The notes below the pieces were generated by a model. That model was given only the letters and a program-made list of their open reading frames with translations. It ran no database searches and was not told where the DNA came from. A stretch of DNA of 37,216 bases from Allofournierella massiliensis (GTDB taxonomy: Bacteria > Bacillota > Clostridia > Oscillospirales > Ruminococcaceae), in assembly GCF_004345265.1 (NCBI RefSeq), contig NZ_SLUM01000032.1, forward strand, positions 1 through 37,216, read 5' to 3'. This document shows positions 6,134 to 15,893 of this stretch, piece after piece. Each line of letters starts with the position of its first letter. Within the stretch, counting starts at the first letter, position 1. The position numbers were made by a program, and so were the translations under genes.

Positions 6134-9100
6134 TTACCGTGCCAGTTCCACAACCTTCCGGGCTGGCACTTCCTCGCCCTCGTCTGGGGTATCGTCCAGC
6201 AGGGTCTTGTCCTTCTCATCCATGTTGAGCAGAATATTCAACTCTTTCAAACGGGCTGTTTTCTCCGCAAGTTCCTCCTCGCGGGCAAAGGGAGCAGCCA
6301 GTTCGGTACGAGCGTTTTCAAGCTGGGCTTTGGTTTCCTCCAAGCTGTTTTGCTCGGCCTGCAGGCTGCCCGCAAGGTTCTCCAGTGCGTTGTCCAGACG
6401 GGTGATATTGCCGAACACATCCGGCCCCAGCGTCACCGTGTGGGAAAGAGTGCCTTTGAGTGTGATCCGGTACTCGTTGCTCCTGCCATCATAGGCCAGC
6501 ACCATGGAAAAGCCCCGGTACTGCCCCAAAAGAACAGCGTCGGAGCCAGTCATGCGGGTGCAAACATCAATGATGGCCTTGCCAGCGTCCTCTTTTTCGG
6601 TGTAGTGCCTGCCCTCCACCTCCATACCGCAGAAGCCTTCCTGAGCCTTGGGGTGGGCCGCCGCCAGCGCCACATCCTTCTCATAACCCGCAATCAGCCC
6701 CGTGAGCCGGGTGATCTCCTCTGGGTACTTGCGGTACACCAGCTCCTCCAGGGCATATACCTGATTCAAGTGGCTGGCTTTCAGCATACCCAGCCGCGCC
6801 ACCTCCATATCCAGGTTGCACTTTTCAATGATAAGCGGGTTGCCAGTGGCCAACGCCTTGATCTCCGAATAGCTGAGGGCAGTTTCGTCCACATCATCCG
6901 CTACGCGGACAGGGGCCTTGCTGGTCATAATCTGTGCGATAAACTTCTGCTTGTTCTCCACAAGCTGGTAGAGGTAAGCGTCAAAAGTGCCCTCGGTGAC
7001 ATAGCGATAGATTTCCACCTCCTCGTTTTCATTTCCCTGGCGGACGATACGCCCCAGCCGCTGCTGCAGGTCGGAAGGCCGCCAGGGGCAGTCTAAATCG
7101 TGCAGGGCAATCAAGCGGTCCTGCACATTGGTGCCCGCGCCCATCTTGGCCGTGGAACCCAGCAGCACCCGCACCTGCCCGGAGCGCACCTTGGAAAACA
7201 GCTCCTTCTTTTTGGCTTCGCTGTCTGCCGTGTGGATAAAGGCGATTTCCTCCTCCGGGATACCGGCGTCCATCAGTTTCTTTTTTAGGTCGTCATAAAC
7301 ACTGAACGAGCCATCGGTGGTAGGGGTGGACAGGTCGCAGAACACAAGCTGGGCAGAGCGTTTTTCTTTGGTCTGTTCCCAGATGCGGAACACATTCCGG
7401 GCGCAGACAGCCACCTTGCCATTGGGGTCATCCGGGGCCAGGGGCTGAATCAGCCGCATATCCAACGCCAGTTTTCTTCCATCGTTGGTAATGCGCAGCA
7501 TATTGTCCACATGGGGGTCAACCCCTCCGGCGCGAATCTTCTCAGCCCGTTCCGCCAGCCCCTTTATCATCTCTTTCTGAAGCTCCGAGGGCTGGATCAC
7601 TTCCGTGTGGAAGTTGGCTTTGGGCACGGGAAGTTTGAGCATATCCGCTGTTTGGATGTCAGCCACCTCCTTGAAAGCGGCCATCAGCTCCGGCAGATTA
7701 TAAAACTTAGCAAACCGGGTTTTTGCCCGGTAGCCGGTGCCTTCCGGCGATAACTCGATGGCAGTGACAGTCTCCCCAAAATTACTCGCCCAATCGTCAA
7801 AGTGGATCAGGCCCATCTCCTGCAGGAGCCGGTACTGCAAGTACCGCTGGATGGTGTAGAGCTCTACCATGGAGTTGGAAATGGGGGTGCCGGTGGCAAA
7901 TATCACGCCGCGCCCACCCGTCAGCTCGTCCAGGTACTGACACTTCATAAAGAGGTCGGAACTTTTCTGAGCCTCGGTCTGGGCAATGCCGCCCACATTC
8001 CGCATTTTTGTCGCCAAAAACAAGTTCTTAAAATAATGGCTCTCATCAATGAAAAGCCGGTCCACGCCGAGCTGCTCAAACGTGACCACATCATCCTTGC
8101 GGCTCTGGTCGTTGAGCTTGGCAAGCCTTGCCTCCAGCGATTTCCGGGTGCGCTCCATCTGCTTGACCGTGTAGCGTTCTGCCTTCTGCGCCTTGGCCTG
8201 CTCGATTCCTTCCAGGATTTCCTCAATCTGGCGCTCCAAAATGGCCTGCTGGCGCTCCACACTCATGGGGATTTTTTCAAATTGCGAGTGCCCGATGATG
8301 ATGGCGTCATAGTCCCCGGTGGCAATGCGGCTGCAAAACTTCTTGCGGTTCTGGGTTTCAAAGTCTTTCTTCGTGGCGACTAAAATGTTGGCGCTGGGAT
8401 AGAGCTGGAGCCATTCCGCCGCCCACTGCTCGGTGATGTGGTTTGGCACCACGATCAGCGACTTGGTGCAAAGGCCCAAACGCTTCATCTCCATGGCAGC
8501 GGCCACCATCTCGTAGGTCTTGCCCGCCCCCACCTCGTGGGCCAGCAGGGTATTCCCGCCGTAAAGGATATGGGCAATCGCGTTGATCTGATGAGGCCGT
8601 AGGGAAATTTCCGGGTTCATGCCCTCAAACCGGATGTGCCGCCCATCATATTCACGGGGGCGGACGCCGTTGAAGGTTTCGTTGTAAATGCGGCACAGCA
8701 GTTCCCGGCGGTCGATGTCTTTCCAGACCCACCCGATAAACTTTTGCTTAATCAGCTCCTGCCGGTCCTGGGCAATCGCGGTTTCCTTTTTGTTGAGGAC
8801 AGGCTTTTTCTTGCCGTTCTCGTCCTCAATATAGTCAAATACCCGCACATCCTTCTGATTCAGGGTCTGCTCCAGGATGTGGTAGGCGCTCATCCGCTTG
8901 GTGCCGTAGGTGGTATTGGCCTTTACATTGCTGCGGTCGGCGTTTTTCTCCCGGATACTCCAGTGGCCGGTGGCTTCAGAGCGCAGGATTCTGATACGGT
9001 CCCGCACATAGTAATTGGGGGTGAGCAGCTCCACCATGAACTGCTGGTACACCTCGACGGGCACCCAGTTCGCGCCAATGCGCACGCCAATTTCTCCAGC

Positions 9101-12100
9101 GCCCAGGTCCTGGGGCTGGACGGCCTCCAAAGCCTCCACATTCCTGCGGGCGGCTTCTTTCTGATGATCGGGGACCACTTCCAGGAAGGCTTTTGCCATG
9201 CGAAGCTTTTGGCGCACTTTCCCGGAAAGGTACTCATCCGCTGTGACAAGAGGATAGCGGCTCAGATCGGCCAAAGGAGGCAGGATGTCCTCCGGGTTCT
9301 CCGCGCAGCGAATATCCCGGTAAATCACCCCGGCAAGTTCCTGTTCCAGTTCCTCCGGGGATTTCCCCGACAGCTCCGCCATATAGTCCATATCCACACG
9401 GGCTTTTTCCGAGATGGACACCGCCAATGCTTCACTGGCCGTATCCACGCTGGTAACAGCCACATGGGGCCGGATGGTGCGCCGGGTGAACATATCGGCT
9501 TTTCTTTTTAGGTTGCCCTGCTCATCCAACACCTCCAGAGAGCAGAGAAGGCAGTAGCTGGAGTCCTCCGAAAAGGCCAGCTTGTTGCCCCGGCTGTTAA
9601 TCAGGCCGTACTTGGCGGTAAAGCTGTCGTAAAGAACATTGAGCTTTTGCTGCTCGGCTGCAATATCCTCATCCGGGTAGCCTTCGGTTTGGTACTCAAT
9701 GAGCCTGCGGACACATTCCCGCAGCTCGATCATGCCACGGATACGGTTTTCCGCCGTGACGGAGACTTCCACCGGGTGCATGAGGCTGTTTTCTCGGTAG
9801 TATACTTGCCCATCTGCAATCGTGTAGCTGAAATTCTTCACTGTGGGGTCGGCAGGGATGGAGCGATCTTCCTCCTCGTCCAGTTCCTCCAGCTCGTAGG
9901 GCTTGATCTCGGCCTGCAAGAACTGGATGGCATTGGCAAGCTGATCGGATAAATCTTCACTCTCGCGGGCTTTGCAGGCGCTGTCCGGCCCGAACCGGGT
10001 GGATTCCATCACCATGTCGCCCAGAATCATCTCCGGGTGCTGCACGAAATAGCGGTTCATGCGGATTCCGTTTTCATCTGTGTCCAAATGAACCCAATCC
10101 TGCTCCAAATCGGTGATGTGGTCGCGCTTTTGCAGGAAAATGATGTCGCTGGTCACTTCCGTTCCGGCATTCCGCCTGAAGGTGTTATCCGGCAGGCGGA
10201 TGGCCCCAATGAGGTCGGCGCGCTGGGCCAGGTATTTGCGGACAGCGGAGTTTTCCTTGTCCAGAGTTCCCTTGCTGGTGATGAACGCCACAATACCGCC
10301 GGGCCGTACCTTGTCCAGCGTCTTTCCGAAGAAATAGTCATGGATGAGCCAGTGGTGCTTGTCGTACCGCTTATCCAGCACCTTGAAATCCCCAAAGGGG
10401 ACGTTGCCCACGGCCACATCAAAAAAGCTGTCGGGCATTTGCACGGTTTCAAAGCCGTTCACGGAAATGCTGGCGTTCTGGTAAAGCTGGCCCGCAATCC
10501 GCCCGGAAATGGAATCCAGCTCCACGCCATAGGCTTTGCTGCCCGCCATATCTGTGGGGAGCAAGCCAAGGAAATTGCCGGTGCCGCAGGATGGCTCCAA
10601 AATGTTGCCCTGGGTAAAGCCCATCTGGGACAGGGCCTTATAGATTCCCCGGATGACCACAGGCGGCGTGTAAAAGGCGGTGAGGGAGCTGGCCCTGGCC
10701 GCTGCGTATTCCTCCGAATCCAGCAGAGATTTCAGTTCCTCATAATGGGGGCTGGTTTGTTCAAAGCAGTTTGCAAGGCCGCCCCAGCCCACATAGCGGG
10801 ATAGGATTTCCTGTTCTTCGGGTGTGGCCAGCCGTTCCTCCGCCTCAATCTGCTTCAAGGTGCGGATGGCGGCAACATTGGCCGCGTATTTCTCGCTGGG
10901 GGTGCCGTGGCCCAAGGCGTCGTCGGTGATGTGGAAATCATGGCGCTGGTCCCTTGGGATCTCCGGGTGCAGAGTGGTGAAGGTAATGCGCTCACGGCGG
11001 GGGCGCTTCGGCGGCAGGGGGAGTGCTTCTTCTTTTTTAGGCTGTAAATCGGCCTGCTCTGGGCTGGCTGGCTGTTCCTCTGCGGCAGGGGCTTGTTTTG
11101 CCTGCTCAATGGCTCGTTCATCAGGGAAGTTCCCGTAAACCCGCAGCCATCTGTTCTCCTGAAGGTCATAGATACCCGCGCCATCATAGGCAAAGCCATC
11201 CTCGCCCTCCATAGTGCCGGCCACATATTTTTGCGCAGCTTGTTCGGCCTCCGCCAGCGTTTGGTAATCCAGCCGTTCATCAACCCCATTTTCAAAATGA
11301 TGGTACACCACCACTTCGTAAGGCGGCTCCATGCGCTGGGCGTAACGGTCGATGTCCTCCATGGTGAGCCATTCCGGTTCATCTGGCAGGGCAGCATAAA
11401 GTTCCCGCATTTTTGCGATCTGTTCCCGCACGTTCCCAGCCCACAGGTGCTTTTCCGCCCGTCCGCCAGCGCCAAGGAAATATTCACAGTCATCTTTCAG
11501 GCGGCTGAGTAAGAAATAGCCATCTGACCCCTGCTCCGGCGTGGCACCGATGGATTCCAGTTCTCCATCGGAAACGGAAATGAGGTCATCAAAATCCAGT
11601 TCGGCCAGCTCGTTTTGGATGAGTTCATCCAGGCTCTCATACTGCCTGCGCTCCAAAAACTGCCCGTCCAGGTAACGCTCAATGCGGTAATGGACCAAAT
11701 CTGCATTGACCTGGATGGGGATTTCCTCATCGGTGACGGTAGTGTAGGCAATGCCCACCTTTTCCAAATCGCTGAAATCTGCTGGGCTGCCATACTCGGC
11801 CACGCAGAAATCGTTGATAAACTCTTTGGCGATCTCCAGAGAAGCAAGTTCCGGCTCCTCGGACAAAAAGCCTCGCTCAATGAAGTCGGCAACATCCTGG
11901 CTGTTACCTTTGCCGCCATGGGCACGGTAATCCATCAAACCTTCTTCGACCAGTTCGCTGGATACCGCATATCCGGCCTCCTCCAGATAACCGGCGATTT
12001 CTGCTATCTGCGCCTGTTCCGGGGAAAGGGCCGGGGGCAGCTCCGCGATCTGCTCCATACAGAGGGAGATGTCCACCGCGATTTCTTCTTCCGGGTCCGC

Positions 12101-15100
12101 ATGGTCCAGGAAGGATTGAAGCAGTCTGCGGATTTCCTCCCGCTGAACAGGGTCATGGAGCTGCTGGGCGATATTCTCCACCGCCTGAGCGTCATCTTCG
12201 CCATAGTCCATGCGTGAACCGTCAAACTCTCCCACAAAGCGCAACACCTGGGCGGCCAGCTCCGGGTAGGGGTCTGCCGGTTCTTCTTTTTGGGGTGGTT
12301 CCTGCGCTCTGGGCGGCACAGCGAACACCGGCGCGTCCTGGGTGGCGGAAATCGTCATTTCCGAAGAATCAGCGATCCGCTGGATTTCATCCCGCACCGT
12401 CTGGGGCATTTCCTCATCGTAAATCGTCACCGTGCGGTCCGGGGCGATGTGGGCCACTGTTTTGTAGTCCCCGTGTTCTTCCTCCAGCCGGTTCCACACA
12501 GTAAGCCCATTTCCCAGATGGCCATAGCCCAGGTCGTAGGCTTTCGCCTGCGGCATGGCAGGAGCCACCGGCTCCTTGTGCTCCGCAAAGAGCGTGAAGG
12601 TTCCCTGTCGGAAGGCGGTAAGGTTTTCAAACGCCTGCCGGCGCAGGTCATACCTCCTGTCATCCTGCGGGGTGGCCTCCCAAATGGGGACCATCATCTG
12701 ATAGATTTCTTCCACACGGGCCGGATCATCAAGCTGCGGCTCAATGAGCTTCACCGCGTCCCAATGGTCAAAGCCAAAGGGATAGGGGTGGGGCTGCTCC
12801 TGGGGCACGTCCCCAAAGAAGGCATGGATGTTCCGGGCAAGCTGGTGCTTCTCATACTGCGGCATAGCGGCGCGGTCCTCATCGGTGAGGAACCGCCCCT
12901 GGGCGATCATGGCGCTGACGCGCTTTTCCACGGCGTTCCATTTCAACTCCACCTTGGCATAGGGCCGAGTGAGATCGCCGTGGCTGAAGGAGACCCCCTT
13001 GCTGAGCTGGTAGGTCACATCGTCATTGCCGCCGGAATAGCCGCTGTACTCGCCGTGGTAGTGCTTTAAGAAATTCTCCCGCTCTTTGCGCTCCGTGTGG
13101 TGGCGGTAGAAGGAATACACAGCCAGCCGGTAATCCGTGCTGCGTTTCCCGCCCCGGAGAAGGTTGTCGATCTCGTCCCCGGAAATGAAAAACCGACACT
13201 GTGGGTCGTACCCCTCTGCGGCGGTAAAGTGCAGCGGTTCCCGCTGCAGGTCGGAAAGCTGTTCCAGCAGTCTTTGCGGGCGATGGAAATGGAACCTCAG
13301 CAGTTCCCGGTTCTCTCCGTATGCCTGGACAAACTGCTCCAGTTCATCCCGTATGGTGTGGAGCGCCTCCGGGTGGTTTAACAGCCCCTGGATGGCGGCG
13401 CTTTCCTCTGGAAATCCCTGATGCGTGTTGTAAATGGCGTTCACCGTGGGAAGATAGCCCGCGTCGGCGGTGCCTTCTGCAAAATCCTGCCGGAGATACC
13501 ATAGCTGCGCGGCCCGTTGCTGGCGTTCATACCCGTCCGCCCGGTCCAGCTCGCTCTGGGGCATATACCGGCCCAAATCCAGCAGTTCCCGGATACGGGC
13601 CGCCGCCTGTTCCCAAGAGATGAGGGTTGCACTGGAACGCTGGGCGCTCTCACCCTGGGCAATGCGGATTCCCTCGGCGTTGTACCAGATGGCGTACTGC
13701 CGGCCATCCAGATAAAAGCCCGCACCGTTTTCGCCGTAGTGCCCGGAAAGGAACCGGGCATTGTCCGGTTTATCCTTTTTGAAATAGGCGCAGATAATGA
13801 GGCGGCTGTTCTGGTCGTTGGCGCCGATGCACAGCGCCTCGTCGATCACCTGCTGGGGCAGAGCCGGGTGAGGGAAAATGGATGGCTGGGCCGTACCCTC
13901 TGCCTGGGCCGGCTGGTTGAACGCCGCAAAATCAAAAAGGGACATCTGCTGGCTCTCTTGGTCGGGGAGCTGCGGGATGTCCGTTTGAATGAAATATTCT
14001 TTTTTGTCGATGAGCTGGGCGGTCCAGCCTGCCACCACTTCCCAGGAAAATACGGATTCCCTGGTGCGGGATGGGTAAGATCCTTCCCACATGAGCAGGC
14101 CATTCTCCTGGGGCTTATATCCCAGGCGCTGCCCGTCAGCGATGATCTCGGTGTACCGGTCTTGGTAGGCGGATCTCAGATATTCCGCCCGTTCCTGAAC
14201 GTCGCTGTGAACCGAGAAGAAAAGCTCGATCTGCTGTTTTTTATACTTGAGTTCATCGTCCTTGTTGGCGATGATGGCCATGATCTGCTTTTCATCCAAA
14301 AGCGCAGGGAGCTGTTCGCCACCTGCGCTTTCTTCCGGTTCCGGCTCTTGGGTCGTTAGCTGTAGATCAGCTCCGCCAGCACCGTTTCCTCCGCCGCGTT
14401 CTGCAGGTTGTTCATCATCTGCACCCACTTCATCTGATCTCTGGCTTTCAGTTCCTCCGTCACGCCCTCGGCTTTCGCCATCTGCGCCACGATTTCCTCC
14501 ATCCGGCGCTGGGCGGTCTGCTGGATCTCCGCCAGATGAGTGTTCAATTTCCCGTTGGTCAGCAGGTTCGTGTACGTCACCCTGCGGTGCTCCTTGAGAA
14601 ATTTCTTCCGAAGCAATGCGTATTTCCCATGGGGAACCGGCTCCTCCTGGGGCGGCAGAAGGTTCGGCAGATTGTAGTCGCCCTGCCTGGTGTAAGTGAT
14701 CTCGGTCATATTCAAAACTCCTTTCCGGCTGTGTGTTTTCCTGTTCAGTTACAGCATACTGGTTTTTCTGCTGGGGTTCAAATGTGCGATTTTCTTTTTG
14801 GGGCTGTCTTTGCAGGGCAAGGACCGTGCGGGAAATGGCGGAAAGGCACATCTGGGAGATGTCCCCGGCAGCCACGCCCAAAGCGTTCAGCGTCTGCGGT
14901 GTGTTGAAATTCAGCACATCCCGAAAATCCTCATCCTCAAAGTATTCAGACGGGTCGAGGCCGCAGCGCACCAGCAGCATATATCCAATGCTGTTTTGAA
15001 CCGCCCTGCGGTATTCCACCTCCAGGTTCAGCTCGTCCAGTTCTTCCAGAAAGCTGCCTTCTGTAAGGGTTTTCAATTCAGAAAGATAGTCGGGCATATT

Positions 15101-15556
15101 GTCCTCTACGGCGTTCTTGGCCGCATAGAGCAGGGCTTCGCCCAAATCCTCCTTGTGTTCCAACTCCCCAAAGCTGTTTTCCAGTGTTTCGATGATGTCC
15201 GGCGCGTATTCTTCCCGCACCGTCCAAAGGGGGACGGGCCGGGGGAACCGGGCTTCATGGGTATCGGAAATATCAAAGTAGTATTTCAGCCGGGGTTTGC
15301 CATTGTGTTCACCGTCAAAAACAGCAATGCCGTTTGCGCCCCGGTTTACCCAGCGCCCAAATTGCCGGTTCCATCGCTCGATCTCCAGGACGGCGGTGGC
15401 GTCTGGGCGCTGGGCGTAGACAAGCAGTTGTTCATCGAAAGAAAGCCGGTAGTTGCGGCAGGCAGAAGCCAGAAATGCCCGCCACTGGTCAGGAGCTGTC
15501 ACGCTGCGCTGCGTTTCCTGGTACAGCTCCGTCAAGGCTTTATATCGTATCGCCAT
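6134..15556 (-). CDS. Giant ArdC-like / polyvalent / N6-adenine methylase / SF2 helicase protein
   Basis: This 3140-aa protein resembles DarB-type methylase-helicases and polyvalent proteins that mobile elements deliver or express to protect incoming DNA. Residues about 14-110 look like the ArdC single-strand-binding antirestriction N terminus (LSFDEQLLVYAQRPDATAVL). Residues about 283-430 are a low-complexity Gly/Asp/Glu/Arg linker that overlaps tnpV. Residues about 430-1500 carry polyvalent-protein regions, including an LPD11-like stretch near 1354-1400. The methylase has motif I LEPSCGTGNF (1653-1662) and NVPF (1718-1721) where NPPF is usual. The helicase has Walker A GAGKT (2343-2347), DESH (2504-2507) and QRLGRIVRQ near 2831-2840. 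AGGAGG precedes the ATG. Methylation of self DNA and remodelling are inferred roles. Catalysis with the NVPF variant is unproven. Confidence 0.88.
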   Translation of the reverse strand: MAIRYKALTELYQETQRSVTAPDQWRAFLASACRNYRLSFDEQLLVYAQRPDATAVLEIERWNRQFGRWVNRGANGIAVFDGEHNGKPRLKYYFDISDTHEARFPRPVPLWTVREEYAPDIIETLENSFGELEHKEDLGEALLYAAKNAVEDNMPDYLSELKTLTEGSFLEELDELNLEVEYRRAVQNSIGYMLLVRCGLDPSEYFEDEDFRDVLNFNTPQTLNALGVAAGDISQMCLSAISRTVLALQRQPQKENRTFEPQQKNQYAVTEQENTQPERSFEYDRDHLHQAGRLQSAEPSAAPGGAGSPWEIRIASEEISQGAPQGDVHEPADQREIEHSSGGDPADRPAPDGGNRGADGESRGRDGGTESQRSDEVGADDEQPAERGGGNGAGGADLQLTTQEPEPEESAGGEQLPALLDEKQIMAIIANKDDELKYKKQQIELFFSVHSDVQERAEYLRSAYQDRYTEIIADGQRLGYKPQENGLLMWEGSYPSRTRESVFSWEVVAGWTAQLIDKKEYFIQTDIPQLPDQESQQMSLFDFAAFNQPAQAEGTAQPSIFPHPALPQQVIDEALCIGANDQNSRLIICAYFKKDKPDNARFLSGHYGENGAGFYLDGRQYAIWYNAEGIRIAQGESAQRSSATLISWEQAAARIRELLDLGRYMPQSELDRADGYERQQRAAQLWYLRQDFAEGTADAGYLPTVNAIYNTHQGFPEESAAIQGLLNHPEALHTIRDELEQFVQAYGENRELLRFHFHRPQRLLEQLSDLQREPLHFTAAEGYDPQCRFFISGDEIDNLLRGGKRSTDYRLAVYSFYRHHTERKERENFLKHYHGEYSGYSGGNDDVTYQLSKGVSFSHGDLTRPYAKVELKWNAVEKRVSAMIAQGRFLTDEDRAAMPQYEKHQLARNIHAFFGDVPQEQPHPYPFGFDHWDAVKLIEPQLDDPARVEEIYQMMVPIWEATPQDDRRYDLRRQAFENLTAFRQGTFTLFAEHKEPVAPAMPQAKAYDLGYGHLGNGLTVWNRLEEEHGDYKTVAHIAPDRTVTIYDEEMPQTVRDEIQRIADSSEMTISATQDAPVFAVPPRAQEPPQKEEPADPYPELAAQVLRFVGEFDGSRMDYGEDDAQAVENIAQQLHDPVQREEIRRLLQSFLDHADPEEEIAVDISLCMEQIAELPPALSPEQAQIAEIAGYLEEAGYAVSSELVEEGLMDYRAHGGKGNSQDVADFIERGFLSEEPELASLEIAKEFINDFCVAEYGSPADFSDLEKVGIAYTTVTDEEIPIQVNADLVHYRIERYLDGQFLERRQYESLDELIQNELAELDFDDLISVSDGELESIGATPEQGSDGYFLLSRLKDDCEYFLGAGGRAEKHLWAGNVREQIAKMRELYAALPDEPEWLTMEDIDRYAQRMEPPYEVVVYHHFENGVDERLDYQTLAEAEQAAQKYVAGTMEGEDGFAYDGAGIYDLQENRWLRVYGNFPDERAIEQAKQAPAAEEQPASPEQADLQPKKEEALPLPPKRPRRERITFTTLHPEIPRDQRHDFHITDDALGHGTPSEKYAANVAAIRTLKQIEAEERLATPEEQEILSRYVGWGGLANCFEQTSPHYEELKSLLDSEEYAAARASSLTAFYTPPVVIRGIYKALSQMGFTQGNILEPSCGTGNFLGLLPTDMAGSKAYGVELDSISGRIAGQLYQNASISVNGFETVQMPDSFFDVAVGNVPFGDFKVLDKRYDKHHWLIHDYFFGKTLDKVRPGGIVAFITSKGTLDKENSAVRKYLAQRADLIGAIRLPDNTFRRNAGTEVTSDIIFLQKRDHITDLEQDWVHLDTDENGIRMNRYFVQHPEMILGDMVMESTRFGPDSACKARESEDLSDQLANAIQFLQAEIKPYELEELDEEEDRSIPADPTVKNFSYTIADGQVYYRENSLMHPVEVSVTAENRIRGMIELRECVRRLIEYQTEGYPDEDIAAEQQKLNVLYDSFTAKYGLINSRGNKLAFSEDSSYCLLCSLEVLDEQGNLKRKADMFTRRTIRPHVAVTSVDTASEALAVSISEKARVDMDYMAELSGKSPEELEQELAGVIYRDIRCAENPEDILPPLADLSRYPLVTADEYLSGKVRQKLRMAKAFLEVVPDHQKEAARRNVEALEAVQPQDLGAGEIGVRIGANWVPVEVYQQFMVELLTPNYYVRDRIRILRSEATGHWSIREKNADRSNVKANTTYGTKRMSAYHILEQTLNQKDVRVFDYIEDENGKKKPVLNKKETAIAQDRQELIKQKFIGWVWKDIDRRELLCRIYNETFNGVRPREYDGRHIRFEGMNPEISLRPHQINAIAHILYGGNTLLAHEVGAGKTYEMVAAAMEMKRLGLCTKSLIVVPNHITEQWAAEWLQLYPSANILVATKKDFETQNRKKFCSRIATGDYDAIIIGHSQFEKIPMSVERQQAILERQIEEILEGIEQAKAQKAERYTVKQMERTRKSLEARLAKLNDQSRKDDVVTFEQLGVDRLFIDESHYFKNLFLATKMRNVGGIAQTEAQKSSDLFMKCQYLDELTGGRGVIFATGTPISNSMVELYTIQRYLQYRLLQEMGLIHFDDWASNFGETVTAIELSPEGTGYRAKTRFAKFYNLPELMAAFKEVADIQTADMLKLPVPKANFHTEVIQPSELQKEMIKGLAERAEKIRAGGVDPHVDNMLRITNDGRKLALDMRLIQPLAPDDPNGKVAVCARNVFRIWEQTKEKRSAQLVFCDLSTPTTDGSFSVYDDLKKKLMDAGIPEEEIAFIHTADSEAKKKELFSKVRSGQVRVLLGSTAKMGAGTNVQDRLIALHDLDCPWRPSDLQQRLGRIVRQGNENEEVEIYRYVTEGTFDAYLYQLVENKQKFIAQIMTSKAPVRVADDVDETALSYSEIKALATGNPLIIEKCNLDMEVARLGMLKASHLNQVYALEELVYRKYPEEITRLTGLIAGYEKDVALAAAHPKAQEGFCGMEVEGRHYTEKEDAGKAIIDVCTRMTGSDAVLLGQYRGFSMVLAYDGRSNEYRITLKGTLSHTVTLGPDVFGNITRLDNALENLAGSLQAEQNSLEETKAQLENARTELAAPFAREEELAEKTARLKELNILLNMDEKDKTLLDDTPDEGEEVPARKVVELAR
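14356..14709 (-). CDS. tnpV: TnpV family protein nested in the giant gene
   Basis: The 117-aa product starts MTEITYTRQGDYNLPNLLPP and contains KEHRRVTYTNLLTNGKLNTH, a clear match to my memory of transposon-encoded TnpV proteins. It is on the same strand as the 3140-aa gene but shifted one base, and lies wholly inside it. A consensus AAGGAG (14718-14723) sits 8 nt before its ATG. In this stretch the host frame reads as low-complexity linker while the tnpV frame reads as an ordinary folded protein, so tnpV carries the sequence constraint. TnpV has no proven function. It is often found in conjugative transposons. Confidence 0.8.
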   Translation of the reverse strand: MTEITYTRQGDYNLPNLLPPQEEPVPHGKYALLRKKFLKEHRRVTYTNLLTNGKLNTHLAEIQQTAQRRMEEIVAQMAKAEGVTEELKARDQMKWVQMMNNLQNAAEETVLAELIYS

Positions 15557-15574
15557 CGGTTGCCCCTCCTTTTC

Positions 15575-15883
15575 TTATTCTTTTTTCGCAGCTTTCAGTT
15601 CTGCGCTGTAATCCTTATCCGGGTCATATTGATTGCACAGGGAGAGCAGCAACAGCCAGATGGTATTTCCGGCCTCCTTCGGGTACATCCGTAGCGCCAC
15701 GCAGGGCGCATGGTCGCTGTCAACAAAGGGCCTCCCATAACGCATAAACTGGTCGATCAGCTTTTGGGCCATCTCCCGGTATTCTTCATAGGGATTCTGT
15801 TCCGCCTGCTGATGGAGAACCGTCATCAGCAAGTTGAACCAATCCTCATGCGTATCCAGTTTTACGGGCGGTAAAGACGCCAT
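15575..15883 (-). CDS. Uncharacterised ICE protein, 102 aa
   Basis: I chose the ATG at 15883 (MASLPPVKLDTHEDWFNLLM) because GAGGTGAT lies 5 to 10 nt upstream, although the frame is open to 15967. The product is a soluble, helix-rich protein with a hydrophobic stretch AGNTIWLLLLSLC near the C terminus that is too short and isolated to call a membrane anchor. It starts 10 bp past the stop of the 181-aa gene and ends 18 bp before the giant gene, so it belongs to the same transcript. I do not recognise a family. Confidence 0.65.
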   Translation of the reverse strand: MASLPPVKLDTHEDWFNLLMTVLHQQAEQNPYEEYREMAQKLIDQFMRYGRPFVDSDHAPCVALRMYPKEAGNTIWLLLLSLCNQYDPDKDYSAELKAAKKE

Positions 15884-15893
15884 TTTTATCACC

